Source of the DNA: Hypericibacter terrae
GTDB taxonomy: Bacteria > Pseudomonadota > Alphaproteobacteria > Dongiales > Dongiaceae
DNA length: 64,000 nt
Direction of reading: 5' to 3'
NCBI RefSeq assembly: GCF_008728855.1
Contig: NZ_CP042906.1
Coordinates: forward strand, 1,984,001 to 2,048,000
Part shown: piece after piece, positions 53,075 to 62,950 of the stretch
Layout: every line of letters begins with the position of its first letter
Numbering within the stretch: the first letter of the stretch is position 1
The notes under the pieces: generated by a model
The model's input: only the letters and a program-made list of their open reading frames with translations
Database searches by the model: none
Told to the model about the DNA's origin: nothing
Made by a program: the position numbers and the translations under genes

Positions 53075-54175
53075 ATGCAAGCGTGGCGACGAGCCGCGAT
53101 GTGGTGCGGCGCTGCGGTCATGTTGCTTGCGATGATGCCGAGCAGCCCCGTCCGCGCGCAGGATCAGGGGACGGAGGTTCGCGCGCTTACCATTGTCGCG
53201 CCTCCCTTCGTCATCAAGCAAGGCGACGAGTTGACAGGCTTCTGCGTCGATCTTTGGAACGAGGTGGCGACGCGGTTGAACCTCAAGACGAATTTCCAAG
53301 AGGCGCCCGATGTCTCGACCCTGTTCGATTGGATGCAGGCGAACGATGCCGCGGTCCTTGTTGGGCCCGTCTTCTATTCGACCGATCGCGACAAGATCTT
53401 CGATTTTTCGCACCCCGTCCTTGAAGCGGGCATGCAGGTCCTGGTGCGCGGCGCCGGCGAAGGCGACAATGCGACGCCATTGAGGGATGTGCTCGCCCTG
53501 CTGTTCTCCCGATCGGCCGTCGTGTGGCTCGGCGTGGGCTTGATCATCATTCTGGTTCCGGCTCATTTGATCTGGCTGCTCGACCGGGGGCGCGAGGACA
53601 GCGTCAGCTCAGGCAGGGGCTATTTCCCGGGCATTCTTCAGGCGCTGGTGTGGGCGGCGACCGCCTTGGTCTCGCAGGTGCAGCAGCTGCCGGGCCATTG
53701 GCTGGCGCGGCTGTTCGGGCTCCTTTGGATGTTCGCCGGCGTCGTTTTCATCGCGCTCTATACCGCGCAGTTGACGGCGACGCTCACGACCCAGCAGATC
53801 CGGGGCGCCATCAACGGCCCCTCCGATTTGCCGGGCAAGCGCGTTGCCACGATCGCAAGCGGCCCCGCCGTCAATTATCTGCAGGAGATCGGGGCGCAGG
53901 TGCAGCAGTTCGAGACGCCGGATGGATTGTATGCGGCGCTGCTGGATCAGAAGGTCGATGCGGTGTTCGGCAATGCGCCGGCGCTCCGGTATTTCGCAGC
54001 GCATGACGGGGCAGGGCGCGCCAGCGTGGTCGGCCCGGAGATCAACCGGCAGGACATCGGCTTCGTATTCCAGCTTGACAGTCCCTTGCGCAGGAGAGTG
54101 AACCACGAGCTGCTCGCCATGCGCGAGGACGGAACTTATCAGCGGATCTACGAGAAGTGGTTCGGCACGGAGTAG
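53075..54175 (+). CDS. Ionotropic glutamate receptor-like protein (binding domain with inserted pore)
   Basis: A 366-residue protein with signal peptide (1-28) and a family-3 binding fold split by a membrane insert, as in bacterial GluR0. S1 covers about 33-140 and includes the ligand-site segment YSTDRDKIFDFSHPV (101-115). M1 is about 147-168, the pore loop about 184-205, and the last helix about 209-238. That helix ends in LYTAQLTATLT (228-238), which matches the SYTANLAAFLT signature of eukaryotic ionotropic receptors. S2 covers about 245-366. The K+ filter TVGYG of GluR0 is absent; the loop reads WAATALVSQVQQLP. It may be a ligand-gated channel of different selectivity, or a sensor. Confidence 0.85.
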   Translation: MQAWRRAAMWCGAAVMLLAMMPSSPVRAQDQGTEVRALTIVAPPFVIKQGDELTGFCVDLWNEVATRLNLKTNFQEAPDVSTLFDWMQANDAAVLVGPVFYSTDRDKIFDFSHPVLEAGMQVLVRGAGEGDNATPLRDVLALLFSRSAVVWLGVGLIIILVPAHLIWLLDRGREDSVSSGRGYFPGILQALVWAATALVSQVQQLPGHWLARLFGLLWMFAGVVFIALYTAQLTATLTTQQIRGAINGPSDLPGKRVATIASGPAVNYLQEIGAQVQQFETPDGLYAALLDQKVDAVFGNAPALRYFAAHDGAGRASVVGPEINRQDIGFVFQLDSPLRRRVNHELLAMREDGTYQRIYEKWFGTE

Positions 54176-54626
54176 GGGACAGAGGCGCCGTGAGATCTGT
54201 GAACCGTCCGCTTCTTGCAAACGGGGACGATAGGCATGGGGACATCGTCCGCGGTTCCTCTACATCGGCATGGGGTGACGTTGGGCCCGCTTCCTCGAGA
54301 ACGGCGGCCGTGTCTCCCACCGCCGCGGCCGTGGCACCCATGGTGGCATCGACACCAAGGGGTATCGGCATATCCGGCGATTCGCCGATTTCCGGGGTAA
54401 TCGCCGCCGAGCCAGGCAGTGGTTCGAAAATGTGATCATGGTTGGTTTAGAGGGCTGCCGTTTGACATAAGTCAGATCTCTCAAACGTCTCGGAGCGCAT
54501 CCTCTGCAAAGCGCCTTTTGCCGCTCGCAATGTTGAAAGGCGGACGCTCCAAATCTCGAAAACATTGCCGACGAAACGGGCTCTCGGCAGTGAAGCCTCA
54601 CAGGGGCCATAAAAAGGGGAACCGAG
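54176..54626. other. 451-base gap before the DUF2254 gene
   Basis: No gene is supported; the 92-codon plus-strand frame at 54157-54435 begins inside the preceding gene and is Ser/Ala/Gly-rich low complexity. The gap contains one FNR-type site (54462-54475) and the GGGGAACCGAG ribosome site for the ATG at 54627. No terminator was seen after the receptor-like gene. Confidence 0.5.
54462..54475. promoter_or_regulatory. FNR/ANR-type site upstream of DUF2254 gene
   Basis: TTGAC-ATAA-GTCAG matches the palindrome TTGAC-N4-GTCAA with one mismatch. It lies 151 bases before the DUF2254 start. Confidence 0.5.
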
Positions 54627-55904
54627 ATGCGCTGGAACCAGTGGTACAGTCTCAGGAGCTACGCCAAGTCCTCACTCTGGATCGTTCCGTTCGTCGCGCT
54701 CCTGCTTTATCTCGTCGTCATCCGCGTGGTCTATGCGATGGACGCGTTGATCGCCTGGGTGCCTTTGTTCCCTTGGGGGATAGCGGGAACGCAGGCGATG
54801 CTTCAGCTGATCATCACCCTGACGCTCACCTTCATTGTCTTCACCTTTGGCTCCCTCCTCGTCGCCATCCAGATCGCCGGCGGACAGCTCTCGCCGCGCA
54901 TCATCGCCACCACATTGCTGAGCGACAACGCCATCCGTTTCACCGTCGGCTTGTTCACCTTCACGCTTCTGTTCGCTGCGGGTGTGCTGGCCAGGCTGGA
55001 GACGACCGTTCCCCATGGCGTCGGGGGAATTGCAGGCCTTCTTGGCTTCAGCTCCCTCGCGGCCTTCCTCTACCTGATCGACTACGCGGCGCGATTGTTG
55101 CGGCCGGTCAGCATCATCTGGCGGGTCGGGGAGGGAGGGCGCGCGGTCATCGAAAGTGTCTATCCGGCGCCGGCCGAGATATCGAGCTCTCCGGGGAACC
55201 TGCCCCGAAAGCGGCCTGCGCCTGCCCGGACGATCCTGCATCAGGGTAGGTCCGCGATCGTTCTGGCGGTGAATCTGAAGGCTCTTGTCGCCGTGGCGCA
55301 GAAAGCGAATGCCGTCGTCGAGTTCGTGCCCCGCGTCGGCGACTTCGTCGCGACGGAAGACCCCCTGTTCCGGCTGTACGGGGATGTCGCCGCGATCGAC
55401 GATCGACGGCTCAGGGGCCTGGTCGCCTTCGGGCCGGAGCGAACGATGGAGCAGGATTCCACCTTCGCTTTCCGCATCATCGTCGATATCGCGATCAAGG
55501 CGCTGTCGAAGGCCATCAACGATCCGACCACCGCCGTACTCGCGATCGATCAGCTGCAGCGGCTGCTTCGGGTGGTCGGCAACCGGCACCTCTACGACGA
55601 GGAGATAAGAGATGGATCCGGGGAAATTCGTGTGATCTTCCGGACCCCGAACTGGGAGGATTTCGTACAGCTGACGTTCAGCGAGGTACGTCTCTACGGC
55701 GCCGAGAATTTCCAGATCGCGAGGCGGCTGCGCGCCATGATCCTCAATCTGCTGCAGACGCTGCCGGAGCATCATCGCGCCGCGCTGCGCAACGAACTGG
55801 AACTGCTCGACCGGGCGCTCGAGAAGGTCTATTCGCTGCCCGAGGACCTGGCCCTTGCCCGCGTTCCGGATCCACAAGGGTTGGGAGGATCGTCGGGGCA
55901 GTAG
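54627..55904 (+). CDS. DUF2254 family membrane protein
   Basis: A 425-residue protein with four predicted N-terminal helices: LWIVPFVALLLYLVVIRVVY, LQLIITLTLTFIVFTFGSLL, FTVGLFTFTLLFAAGVLA, and the GIAGLLGFSSLAAFLYLIDY region. A large soluble C-terminal part follows. The segments VAIQIAGGQLSPRI and AIKALSKAINDPTTAVLAIDQL are hallmarks of DUF2254. The role is unknown. The gene is monocistronic, with an FNR-type site upstream and the porin gene downstream. Confidence 0.87.
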   Translation: MRWNQWYSLRSYAKSSLWIVPFVALLLYLVVIRVVYAMDALIAWVPLFPWGIAGTQAMLQLIITLTLTFIVFTFGSLLVAIQIAGGQLSPRIIATTLLSDNAIRFTVGLFTFTLLFAAGVLARLETTVPHGVGGIAGLLGFSSLAAFLYLIDYAARLLRPVSIIWRVGEGGRAVIESVYPAPAEISSSPGNLPRKRPAPARTILHQGRSAIVLAVNLKALVAVAQKANAVVEFVPRVGDFVATEDPLFRLYGDVAAIDDRRLRGLVAFGPERTMEQDSTFAFRIIVDIAIKALSKAINDPTTAVLAIDQLQRLLRVVGNRHLYDEEIRDGSGEIRVIFRTPNWEDFVQLTFSEVRLYGAENFQIARRLRAMILNLLQTLPEHHRAALRNELELLDRALEKVYSLPEDLALARVPDPQGLGGSSGQ

Positions 55905-56200
55905 GGGGCGACCTCGGGGTGGTCGTGGCAATTCTGGAGCGCGCGCTCAGCGGGCAGACGCGAGGCGGCTTTCCCGGGCACCGACCCTGGCGATGAGGTT
56001 CGATCCGTATTGACTGGAGAAGTTTGCAGGATGAGATTGAGATCGATATCGCGCCGGTGAAGAGCGGCGCCGGGAGTTTCCTTCCGAAGGCTTCGTTGCG
56101 GGCGGTTTCGAGGCGAAGGACGGTCAGGATGACTGTCCTACCGTCGTGAGCAGGGCGTATCAGGCGTCGTTTCGAAGCACTGGGGGAAAAGCGGAAGCTC

Positions 56201-57337
56201 ATGAGACACTATCTTCTCGGCACGACTGCGATCGCCGCGGCGGGGCTCGCGGCCGGCTCGGCAATGGCGGCGCAAGGAGTCCAGTTGGGAATCGGCGGCT
56301 ATTACGGCGCCGCGGCGGGACTCCTGTTCAGCCAGGACAGCGGCACGGGGGACCCGGGCGAGCACACGCGCGATGTCGTCTTCCGGCAGGATGTCGAGAT
56401 CCATTTCAAGGGTGAGACGACGCTCGAGAATGGCCTGACGATCGGCGCCAGGATCGAGATGGAGGGGCAGCAGTCGGACGACCAGATCGACGAGGTCTGG
56501 GCCTATTTCAAGGGCGGATGGGGCGAGGTCCGGTTCGGCGACCAGGACGATGCCACCGAAGATCTGCAGTATCTGATCCCGTCGGCATCGAACATCTTCG
56601 GCGTCGACACGCCCTATTTCGAATTCTCCAACAACCACGGCAACAACTTCAGCAACGGCTCGTTCCAGACCAACACGACATTGCTGCAAATGTCGGGTGA
56701 CGCGACGAAAGTCATGTATTTCAGTCCGACCTTCGCCGGTTTTTCTTTTGCGGTGTCATTCGCGCCGGATCGCCGCGGCGAGGACTCCTACTCCTACTGG
56801 TCGCAGACCGGCGGCACGACGCTCAGCAACAACTCGGGCCAGATCCAGAACGTCGTCTCGGCGGCGGTGAACTTCGACCATGATTTCAATGGCGTCACCC
56901 TGGCGACGGGCCTGGGCTTCTCCGAAGGTCAGTTCGAATCGACCGGCGGCAATCACAATGTCGCCATGACCTGGGGCATGGACGGCCATCTGGACGTCAG
57001 TTTCTCCGGCTTCACGATCGGCGCCAGCGGGCTGTGGCGCGACAATTGGCAGAGCGCCAGTGGCGCCGATTACTGGGTCGCCGGCGTCGGCGGCACCTAC
57101 AACTGGGATGTCTGGACCGTCGGTCTCGCCTGGTCGCACGGCGATTACGAGTATGCCAGCAGCGGCAGCTCGTCGGACCTGATCGACATCATCGAGTTCA
57201 CCGGCCGATACGATCTGGGCCCCGGTATTTCTCTTGATGGCATGGCCGGCTATGTCGCCCAGAACTCCGGCGGCAATACGGGCCACCAGGACGACAATAC
57301 CTGGGAAGCCGGCGTCGGCTTCTTTATCGGCTTCTGA
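56201..57337 (+). CDS. Gram-negative porin
   Basis: A 378-residue outer-membrane porin. The signal peptide MRHYLLGTTAIAAAGLAAGS ends near AMA-AQGVQLG. The mature part is rich in alternating aromatic and small residues, has the typical TLENGLTIGARIEMEGQ and VWAYFKGGWGEVRFGDQDDAT loops, and ends in phenylalanine (GVGFFIGF), as required for BamA recognition. Such trimeric beta-barrels allow diffusion of small solutes. The gap before it (55905-56200) holds no gene. Confidence 0.92.
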   Translation: MRHYLLGTTAIAAAGLAAGSAMAAQGVQLGIGGYYGAAAGLLFSQDSGTGDPGEHTRDVVFRQDVEIHFKGETTLENGLTIGARIEMEGQQSDDQIDEVWAYFKGGWGEVRFGDQDDATEDLQYLIPSASNIFGVDTPYFEFSNNHGNNFSNGSFQTNTTLLQMSGDATKVMYFSPTFAGFSFAVSFAPDRRGEDSYSYWSQTGGTTLSNNSGQIQNVVSAAVNFDHDFNGVTLATGLGFSEGQFESTGGNHNVAMTWGMDGHLDVSFSGFTIGASGLWRDNWQSASGADYWVAGVGGTYNWDVWTVGLAWSHGDYEYASSGSSSDLIDIIEFTGRYDLGPGISLDGMAGYVAQNSGGNTGHQDDNTWEAGVGFFIGF

Positions 57338-57652
57338 TTGGGCCGGCTTCACGCCACTGCCTGAAAAGGACAGCATTGCTGTTATTGTTTGAGCGTCTGC
57401 ATCGGTCTGTTTGGCAGGCCGATCGCTTATTCGTGGGCTGAATTGGCGCCTCCGGACCAGCGAGCTGAAATGATTCGATCCGATCGGCGAGGGTGGCGAC
57501 GCAACCGGGGGAAACCTCTTCAATCTCCATGTGACAGGGGAATTAAATCTTGACCCAGGAAGTCTTTGCCCCATTGTCTTGATCTAGGTCAGGGGCCTGC
57601 TTCTCGAGCTTTGGTATCGGTTATCGAGCAGCAGCAGGGGATGGAGAGCAAC
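57338..57652. other. 315-base gap upstream of the arc operon
   Basis: No gene is seen. A short hairpin ACAGC-ATT-GCTGT followed by TATTGTTT near 57372-57392 may end the porin transcript weakly. The FNR-type site at 57579-57592 and a GGAGAG ribosome site before the ATG at 57653 belong to arcD. Confidence 0.5.
57579..57592. promoter_or_regulatory. FNR/ANR-type site upstream of arcD
   Basis: TTGAT-CTAG-GTCAG is a near-palindrome of the TTGAT-N4-ATCAA/GTCAA class, 60 bases before the arcD start. The arginine deiminase operon of pseudomonads is controlled by the FNR homologue ANR through such a site. Confidence 0.65.
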
Positions 57653-59131
57653 ATGGCCGCGACAACCGATACTGTGGCCGTTCCGACGGCAGCACCGGCC
57701 GACCACAAGCTAACGCTGATACCGCTGATCGCCTTGGTGGTCGGCTCGATGATCGGGGGAGGGGTCTTCAACCTGCCCTCGGATATGTCGAGGGGTGCGT
57801 CGCCCGGCGCGATCGTCATCGGATGGCTGGTGACGGGCCTCGGCATGCTGATGCTGGCCTTCGTCTATCAGGATCTCGCCGTCCGCAAGCCGGCGCTCAA
57901 TGCCGGTCCCTACGCCTATGCCAAGGCCGGCTTCGGTCCCTTCATCGGATTCAACAGTGCCTGGGGATATTGGATCAGCGCGTTCCTCGGCAACGTGGCC
58001 TATGCGGCCGCGATCTTCTCGGCGCTCTCCTATTTCCTTCCGATCTTCGGCGGCGGCAGCAACCTGCCGTCGATCGTCGGTGCATCGGTCGGCGTCTGGG
58101 CGATCCATTTCCTTGTCCTCAAGGGGATCCGGCAGGCCGCCTTCATCAACGTGGTCACGACGATCTCGAAGCTGGTGCCGATCTTCCTGTTCCTGCTGAT
58201 CGCGATCATCGCGTTCCATTGGGACAAGTTTACGTTCAACTTCTGGGGCCAGCCGGATGCGGCCGGGCAGGGTGGCCTGGGCTCGCTCTTGTCCCAGGTG
58301 AAGAGCACGATGCTGGTGACCGTCTGGGTCTTCATCGGAATCGAAGGTGCCAGCGTCTATTCCACGCGCGCGGCCAAGCGTTCCGATGTGGGGCGGGCCA
58401 CGCTCATCGGCTTCATCGGCTGCCTCGGGCTCTATGCGCTGGTGTCGTTGTTGGCGACGGGCATCATGAGCCAGACCGACCTCGCCGGTCTCAAGGTCCC
58501 GTCGATGGCCGGTGTGTTCGAATCGCTGGTCGGGCCCTGGGGCGCGGCCCTGATCAATCTCGGCCTGATCGTCTCGGTCGGAGGTGCCTATCTGGCATGG
58601 ACCCTGCTCTGCGCCGAGATCCCCTATGTCTGCGGCCGGGACGGGACCTTTCCGAAATGGTTCGCGGTGGAGAACCGCAACGGATCGCCGGCGAATTCGC
58701 TCTGGGTCACCAACGGATTGATCCAGCTCTTCCTGGTGCTGAGCTATTTCTCCCAGAGCGCCTATCAGTTCTTCTACTTCATCGCCTCGGTCGCCATCCT
58801 GCCGCCCTACGTGTTTTCGGGAGCCTATGCGCTGAAGCTCGCGATTACGGGCGAGGGCTACCAGGCCGGGGACAAGGCGCGCGGGCGCCAGCTTCTTGTC
58901 GGCCTGATCGCCACGATCTATGGCGTCTGGCTCGTCTATGCCGCGGGGCTGCAGTATCTGCTGATGTGCGCGATCCTGTTCGCACCCGGCATCCTCGTCT
59001 ATGCCAAGGCTCGCAAGGAGCAGGGCGGACGGATCTTCACCGGTGTCGAGATGATCATCGCCATCGCCCTTGTCGCAGTCGCGCTTTGGGCCGGTTGGCA
59101 AATGTGGATCGGCGAGCTCAGCCCTCTCTGA
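57653..59131 (+). CDS. arcD: Arginine/ornithine antiporter (APC family)
   Basis: A 492-residue transporter with 12-13 predicted helices. [55 protein letters not shown] and [21 protein letters not shown] match the ArcD/YdgI antiporter family. It imports arginine and exports ornithine without energy cost. The ATG at 57653 has GGAGAG at proper spacing; earlier in-frame starts would place the coding region over the FNR-type site. First gene of arcDABC. Confidence 0.92.
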   Translation: MAATTDTVAVPTAAPADHKLTLIPLIALVVGSMIGGGVFNLPSDMSRGASPGAIVIGWLVTGLGMLMLAFVYQDLAVRKPALNAGPYAYAKAGFGPFIGFNSAWGYWISAFLGNVAYAAAIFSALSYFLPIFGGGSNLPSIVGASVGVWAIHFLVLKGIRQAAFINVVTTISKLVPIFLFLLIAIIAFHWDKFTFNFWGQPDAAGQGGLGSLLSQVKSTMLVTVWVFIGIEGASVYSTRAAKRSDVGRATLIGFIGCLGLYALVSLLATGIMSQTDLAGLKVPSMAGVFESLVGPWGAALINLGLIVSVGGAYLAWTLLCAEIPYVCGRDGTFPKWFAVENRNGSPANSLWVTNGLIQLFLVLSYFSQSAYQFFYFIASVAILPPYVFSGAYALKLAITGEGYQAGDKARGRQLLVGLIATIYGVWLVYAAGLQYLLMCAILFAPGILVYAKARKEQGGRIFTGVEMIIAIALVAVALWAGWQMWIGELSPL

Positions 59132-59186
59132 AACGCGGCCTATGCCCGCGCCACCGGCGGCAGGCCCCCATCCAAGGAAGATCTCA

Positions 59187-60416
59187 ATGAGCGAACTAGG
59201 CGTCCATTCCGAAGTCGGCAAGCTTCGCACTGTGATGGTCTGCAGGCCAGGCCTCGCGCATCAGCGGCTCACGCCGGCCAATTGTCACGACCTGCTCTAT
59301 GACGATGTGATCTGGGTCCATGAGGCGCAGAAGGACCATTTCGATTTCGTGCTGAAGATGAAAGAGCGCGGCATCGAGGTGCTCGAGCTGCACGACATGC
59401 TGGCCGAAACCCTGGAGACGAATGAAGGCCGGAATTTCATCCTCGACCGCCGTCTTTCGGCGAATGCGGTCGGTATTCATACCGGCCGGGCCTTGCGGCC
59501 CTGGCTGAATACGATGGAGTCGAAGAAGCTGGCCGAGCATCTGATCGGCGGCATCGCCATCAAGGAACTGCCCGACATCGAGGGCAAGAGCGCGCTGCTC
59601 GAGACGCAGGGGGGGATGGACTTCGTCATCCCGCCGATTCCCAACACGCTGTTCCAGCGCGACCCTTCCTGCTGGATCTATAAGGGCGTCACCGTCAACC
59701 CGATGTTCTGGCCGGCCCGCCAGCCGGAAACCCTGCTCCAGCGCGCGATCTACAAGTTCCATCCTCGATTCAAGGGCGCGGATTTCAAGATCTGGTGGGG
59801 CGATTCGGATGAGAACTTCTCCGGCGCCTCGATGGAGGGCGGCGATGTGATGCCCATCGGCAAGGGCATCGTTCTGATCGGCATGGGCGAGCGCACGACG
59901 CGGCAGGCCGTTTCGCAGGTCTGCCAGAGCCTCTTCAAGAGCGAAGCGGCGACGCGGGTGATCGGCTGCGTCATGCCGAAGAGCCGGGCGGCGATGCATC
60001 TCGATACGGTCTTCACCTTCTGCGATCGCGACCTGGTGACGGTGTTCCGTGACGTGGTCGACCAGATCCGGTGCTACAGCGCCTATCCGACCGGAAAGAG
60101 CGGCGATTTCGAGTTCAGGAAGGAGGAGAAGCCTCTCCTGGATGTCGTTCGCGACGCGCTGGGATTGAACAAGCTGCGCGTGGTCCAGACCGGCGGCGAT
60201 GCCTACGAGGCGGAGCGCGAACAGTGGGACGACGGCAACAATGTCGTGGCGCTCGAGCCCGGCGTCGTCGTCGCCTACGATCGCAACATCTATACGAATA
60301 CCCTGCTGCGCAAGGCCGGGGTCGAAGTCATCACGATCCGCGGCTCGGAGCTCGGCCGCGGCCGGGGCGGCGGGCATTGCATGACCTGTCCGATCTCCCG
60401 CGATCCGGCCTACTGA
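59187..60416 (+). CDS. arcA: Arginine deiminase
   Basis: A 409-residue enzyme that hydrolyses arginine to citrulline and ammonia. Catalytic features are visible: FQRDPSCWI (aspartate), [11 protein letters not shown] (glutamate), MHLDTVFTF (histidine) and the nucleophile C398 in GGGHCMTC. It closely follows the Pseudomonas ArcA, with a shorter loop before [18 protein letters not shown] precedes the ATG at 59187. Ammonia release also buffers acid. Confidence 0.97.
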   Translation: MSELGVHSEVGKLRTVMVCRPGLAHQRLTPANCHDLLYDDVIWVHEAQKDHFDFVLKMKERGIEVLELHDMLAETLETNEGRNFILDRRLSANAVGIHTGRALRPWLNTMESKKLAEHLIGGIAIKELPDIEGKSALLETQGGMDFVIPPIPNTLFQRDPSCWIYKGVTVNPMFWPARQPETLLQRAIYKFHPRFKGADFKIWWGDSDENFSGASMEGGDVMPIGKGIVLIGMGERTTRQAVSQVCQSLFKSEAATRVIGCVMPKSRAAMHLDTVFTFCDRDLVTVFRDVVDQIRCYSAYPTGKSGDFEFRKEEKPLLDVVRDALGLNKLRVVQTGGDAYEAEREQWDDGNNVVALEPGVVVAYDRNIYTNTLLRKAGVEVITIRGSELGRGRGGGHCMTCPISRDPAY

Positions 60417-60458
60417 CCGGCCATCCCCGCATCAAAATCGAAATCGAGGAGCAACCCG

Positions 60459-61463
60459 ATGAGCTTCAATCTCCGCAATCGCTCGCTGCTGACCGTCCAG
60501 GACTATACGCCGCGGGAGTTTCGCTATCTTCTGGATCTGTCTCGCGACCTGAAGCGCGCGAAATACGCCCGGACCGAGCAGAAGCATCTCGACGGCAAGG
60601 AGATCTGCCTCATCTTCGAGAAGACCTCGACCCGGACACGCTGCGCCTTCGAGGTGGCCTGCCACGACCAGGGGGCGCATGTCACCTATCTGGATCCGGC
60701 GGGATCGCAGATCGGCCATAAGGAGTCGTTCAAGGACACCGCCCGCGTCCTCGGCCGCATGTTCGACGCGATCGAATATCGCGGCTCGTCGCAGAAGGGC
60801 GTCGAGCAGCTCGCGAAATATGCCGGCGTGCCGGTTTATAACGGCCTCACCGACGAATATCACCCGACCCAGATGCTGGCCGACGTGATGACCATGCGCG
60901 AGCACAGCGATAAGCCGCTGCATCAGATCAAATACGCCTATGTCGGCGATACCCGGTCCAATATGGGCCATTCGCTCATGATCGTCGGCTGCCTCATGGG
61001 CATGGACGTCCGCATCGCCGGCCCGAAGAAACTCTGGCCCTCGGACGACTACCGGAAGATCGCCGAGACCCTGGCCGAGGCCTCGGGAGCGAAATTGACC
61101 ATCACCGACGACCCGAAAAAGGCCGTCAAAGGGGTCGACTTCATCCACACCGACGTTTGGGTCTCGATGGGCGAGCCGAAGGAGGTCTGGAAGGAACGGA
61201 TCAAGCTCCTGATGCCCTTCCAGGTGAACGACAAGCTGATCAAGGCCAGCGGCAATCCGCAGGTGAAGTTCATGCATTGCCTCCCGGCCTTCCACGACAC
61301 CGAGACCAAGGTCGGCAAGGAAATGGCCGATACCTACGGAATCAAGGACGGACTCGAGGTCACCAATGCGGTGTTCGAGTCAGACTTGAATGTCGCGTTC
61401 GAGCAGGCGGAGAATCGCCTCCATACCATCAAGGCGATCCTCGTCGCGACCCTCGGAGATTGA
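60459..61463 (+). CDS. arcB: Ornithine carbamoyltransferase, catabolic
   Basis: A 334-residue enzyme that phosphorolyses citrulline to ornithine and carbamoyl phosphate. The carbamoyl-phosphate site [11 protein letters not shown], the HPTQMLAD motif and the ornithine-site cysteine in HCLPAFHD are all present. Length and location between arcA and arcC show the catabolic form. GAGGAGCAACCC precedes the ATG. Confidence 0.97.
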   Translation: MSFNLRNRSLLTVQDYTPREFRYLLDLSRDLKRAKYARTEQKHLDGKEICLIFEKTSTRTRCAFEVACHDQGAHVTYLDPAGSQIGHKESFKDTARVLGRMFDAIEYRGSSQKGVEQLAKYAGVPVYNGLTDEYHPTQMLADVMTMREHSDKPLHQIKYAYVGDTRSNMGHSLMIVGCLMGMDVRIAGPKKLWPSDDYRKIAETLAEASGAKLTITDDPKKAVKGVDFIHTDVWVSMGEPKEVWKERIKLLMPFQVNDKLIKASGNPQVKFMHCLPAFHDTETKVGKEMADTYGIKDGLEVTNAVFESDLNVAFEQAENRLHTIKAILVATLGD

Positions 61464-61466
61464 GCC

Positions 61467-62405
61467 ATGCGCGTGGTCATTGCGCTGGGCGGGAATGCGC
61501 TCTTGAAGCGCGGCGAGCCGATGACGGCCGAGACGCAGCGGCACAATATCCGCATCGCCGCGGAGGCCATGGCGCCCGTTGCGAAGGAGCACGAGCTGGT
61601 CATCAGCCATGGCAACGGGCCGCAGGTGGGATTGCTCGCTCTTCAGGGTGCCGCCTACAAGCCGGACGAGGCTTATCCGCTCGACGTGCTGGGTGCTGAA
61701 ACCGAGGGCATGATCGGCTACATGATCGAGCAGGAGATGGGCAATCTGCTGCCGTTCGAGGTGCCGTTCGCGACGCTGCTGACCATGGTGGAGGTCGACC
61801 CGGAGGATCCTGGTTTCAAGAACCCGACCAAGTTCGTGGGACCGGTCTATGAAAAGCCGGACGCCGACCGCATCGCCAAGGAGAAGGGCTGGGTGTTCAA
61901 GGCGGACGGGCCGAAATGGCGGCGCGTCGTTCCGTCGCCTCAGCCCAAGCGGATCTTTGAGATCCGGCCGATCAAGTGGTTGATCGAGCACAATACCGTC
62001 GTCATCTGCGCAGGCGGCGGGGGCATTCCCACCATGTATGAGCGCGGCGCCAGCCGGAAGCTCGTCGGGGTTGAGGCGGTCATCGATAAGGATTTATGCT
62101 CGGAGCTGTTGGCGCGAGAGCTCGAGGCGGATCTCTTCATCATGGCGACCGACGCACCCGGCGTTTACATCGATTTCGGCAAGCCCGAAGCCAAGGTGAT
62201 CCGTCAGTCGACGCCGGCCGCGATCGGGAAGTACAGTTTTCCGGCCGGATCGATGGGCCCCAAGGTGGACGCGGCCTGCCATTTCGCGACGGCGACCGGG
62301 AAGACCGCGGCGATCGGCGCCCTGGCCGACATCCCGGCGATCGTCCAGGGCAAAAAAGGAACGCAGATTTCGAAGCGCTTCGACGGCATCACGTTTCATT
62401 CGTGA
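61467..62405 (+). CDS. arcC: Carbamate kinase
   Basis: A 312-residue kinase that transfers phosphate from carbamoyl phosphate to [17 protein letters not shown] at the N-terminus, [18 protein letters not shown] and [16 protein letters not shown] are family signatures. It begins 3 bases after arcB. Last enzyme of the pathway; gives one ATP per arginine. Confidence 0.97.
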   Translation: MRVVIALGGNALLKRGEPMTAETQRHNIRIAAEAMAPVAKEHELVISHGNGPQVGLLALQGAAYKPDEAYPLDVLGAETEGMIGYMIEQEMGNLLPFEVPFATLLTMVEVDPEDPGFKNPTKFVGPVYEKPDADRIAKEKGWVFKADGPKWRRVVPSPQPKRIFEIRPIKWLIEHNTVVICAGGGGIPTMYERGASRKLVGVEAVIDKDLCSELLARELEADLFIMATDAPGVYIDFGKPEAKVIRQSTPAAIGKYSFPAGSMGPKVDAACHFATATGKTAAIGALADIPAIVQGKKGTQISKRFDGITFHS

Positions 62406-62486
62406 CGGTCGCGGGCGAGGCGCAGGATCGAACGTCAATAATGGCCGGCAATCCCGACCCGACGGGGCTGCGCAAAGGAGCAGTGA

Positions 62487-62921
62487 ATGAGCAGCAAGAT
62501 CAGTCCGCCCAAGGACCTTCGCAAGATCACCGAAGACGTGGAGATGGCCAAGGCCAAGGAAGCCCTGAGCCGAAGCGACACACTGGCCAACGCCGAGCGC
62601 GAGCTTCGCGAAGAATTCATGCAGAAGGATCTGCGGCCCGACGTTCATGAACGTGTCGAAACGGCATTGCGCCGGGCGGCAGAGATGGGCATGACTTCCG
62701 TCAAGGTGATGGAGTTCCCGGCGACCTATTGCACCGACAGCGGACGCGCCATCAACAATGCCGAGCCTGACTGGCCCAAATCGCTGCAAGGCTGGGCGGA
62801 GCGCGCCTACAAGTTCTTCCAGAAGGAGCTGGCGCCCAACGATTTCCATCTCCGGGCCGAGATCGTCGATTTCGATTCGGCCGGCCGGCCGGCCCATGTG
62901 GCCATCTATCTGGCCTGGTAG
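62487..62921 (+). CDS. Hypothetical protein downstream of arcC
   Basis: A 144-residue soluble protein. The N-terminal half is charged and helical (LRKITEDVEMAKAKEALSR; ANAERELREEF). The C-terminal half is more compact (MTSVKVMEFPATYCTDSGRAINN; FLHRAEIVDF-like FHLRAEIVDF). AAAGGAGCAGTGA is a good ribosome site. It lies 81 bases after arcC without an intervening terminator, so it may be expressed with the arc operon. No family is recognised. Confidence 0.75.
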   Translation: MSSKISPPKDLRKITEDVEMAKAKEALSRSDTLANAERELREEFMQKDLRPDVHERVETALRRAAEMGMTSVKVMEFPATYCTDSGRAINNAEPDWPKSLQGWAERAYKFFQKELAPNDFHLRAEIVDFDSAGRPAHVAIYLAW

Positions 62922-62922
62922 A

Positions 62923-62946
62923 GATCGGGTGCGCCGGCGCCCGATC
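62923..62946. terminator. Hairpin between convergent genes
   Basis: GATCGGGTGC (62923-62932) pairs with GCGCCCGATC (62937-62946) around a 4-base GCCG loop, with one G-U pair. It begins 2 bases after the hypothetical gene and ends 5 bases before the isochorismatase-like gene's stop. No T-run follows, so it may act as a structural 3' end. Confidence 0.45.
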
Positions 62947-62950
62947 GGCC

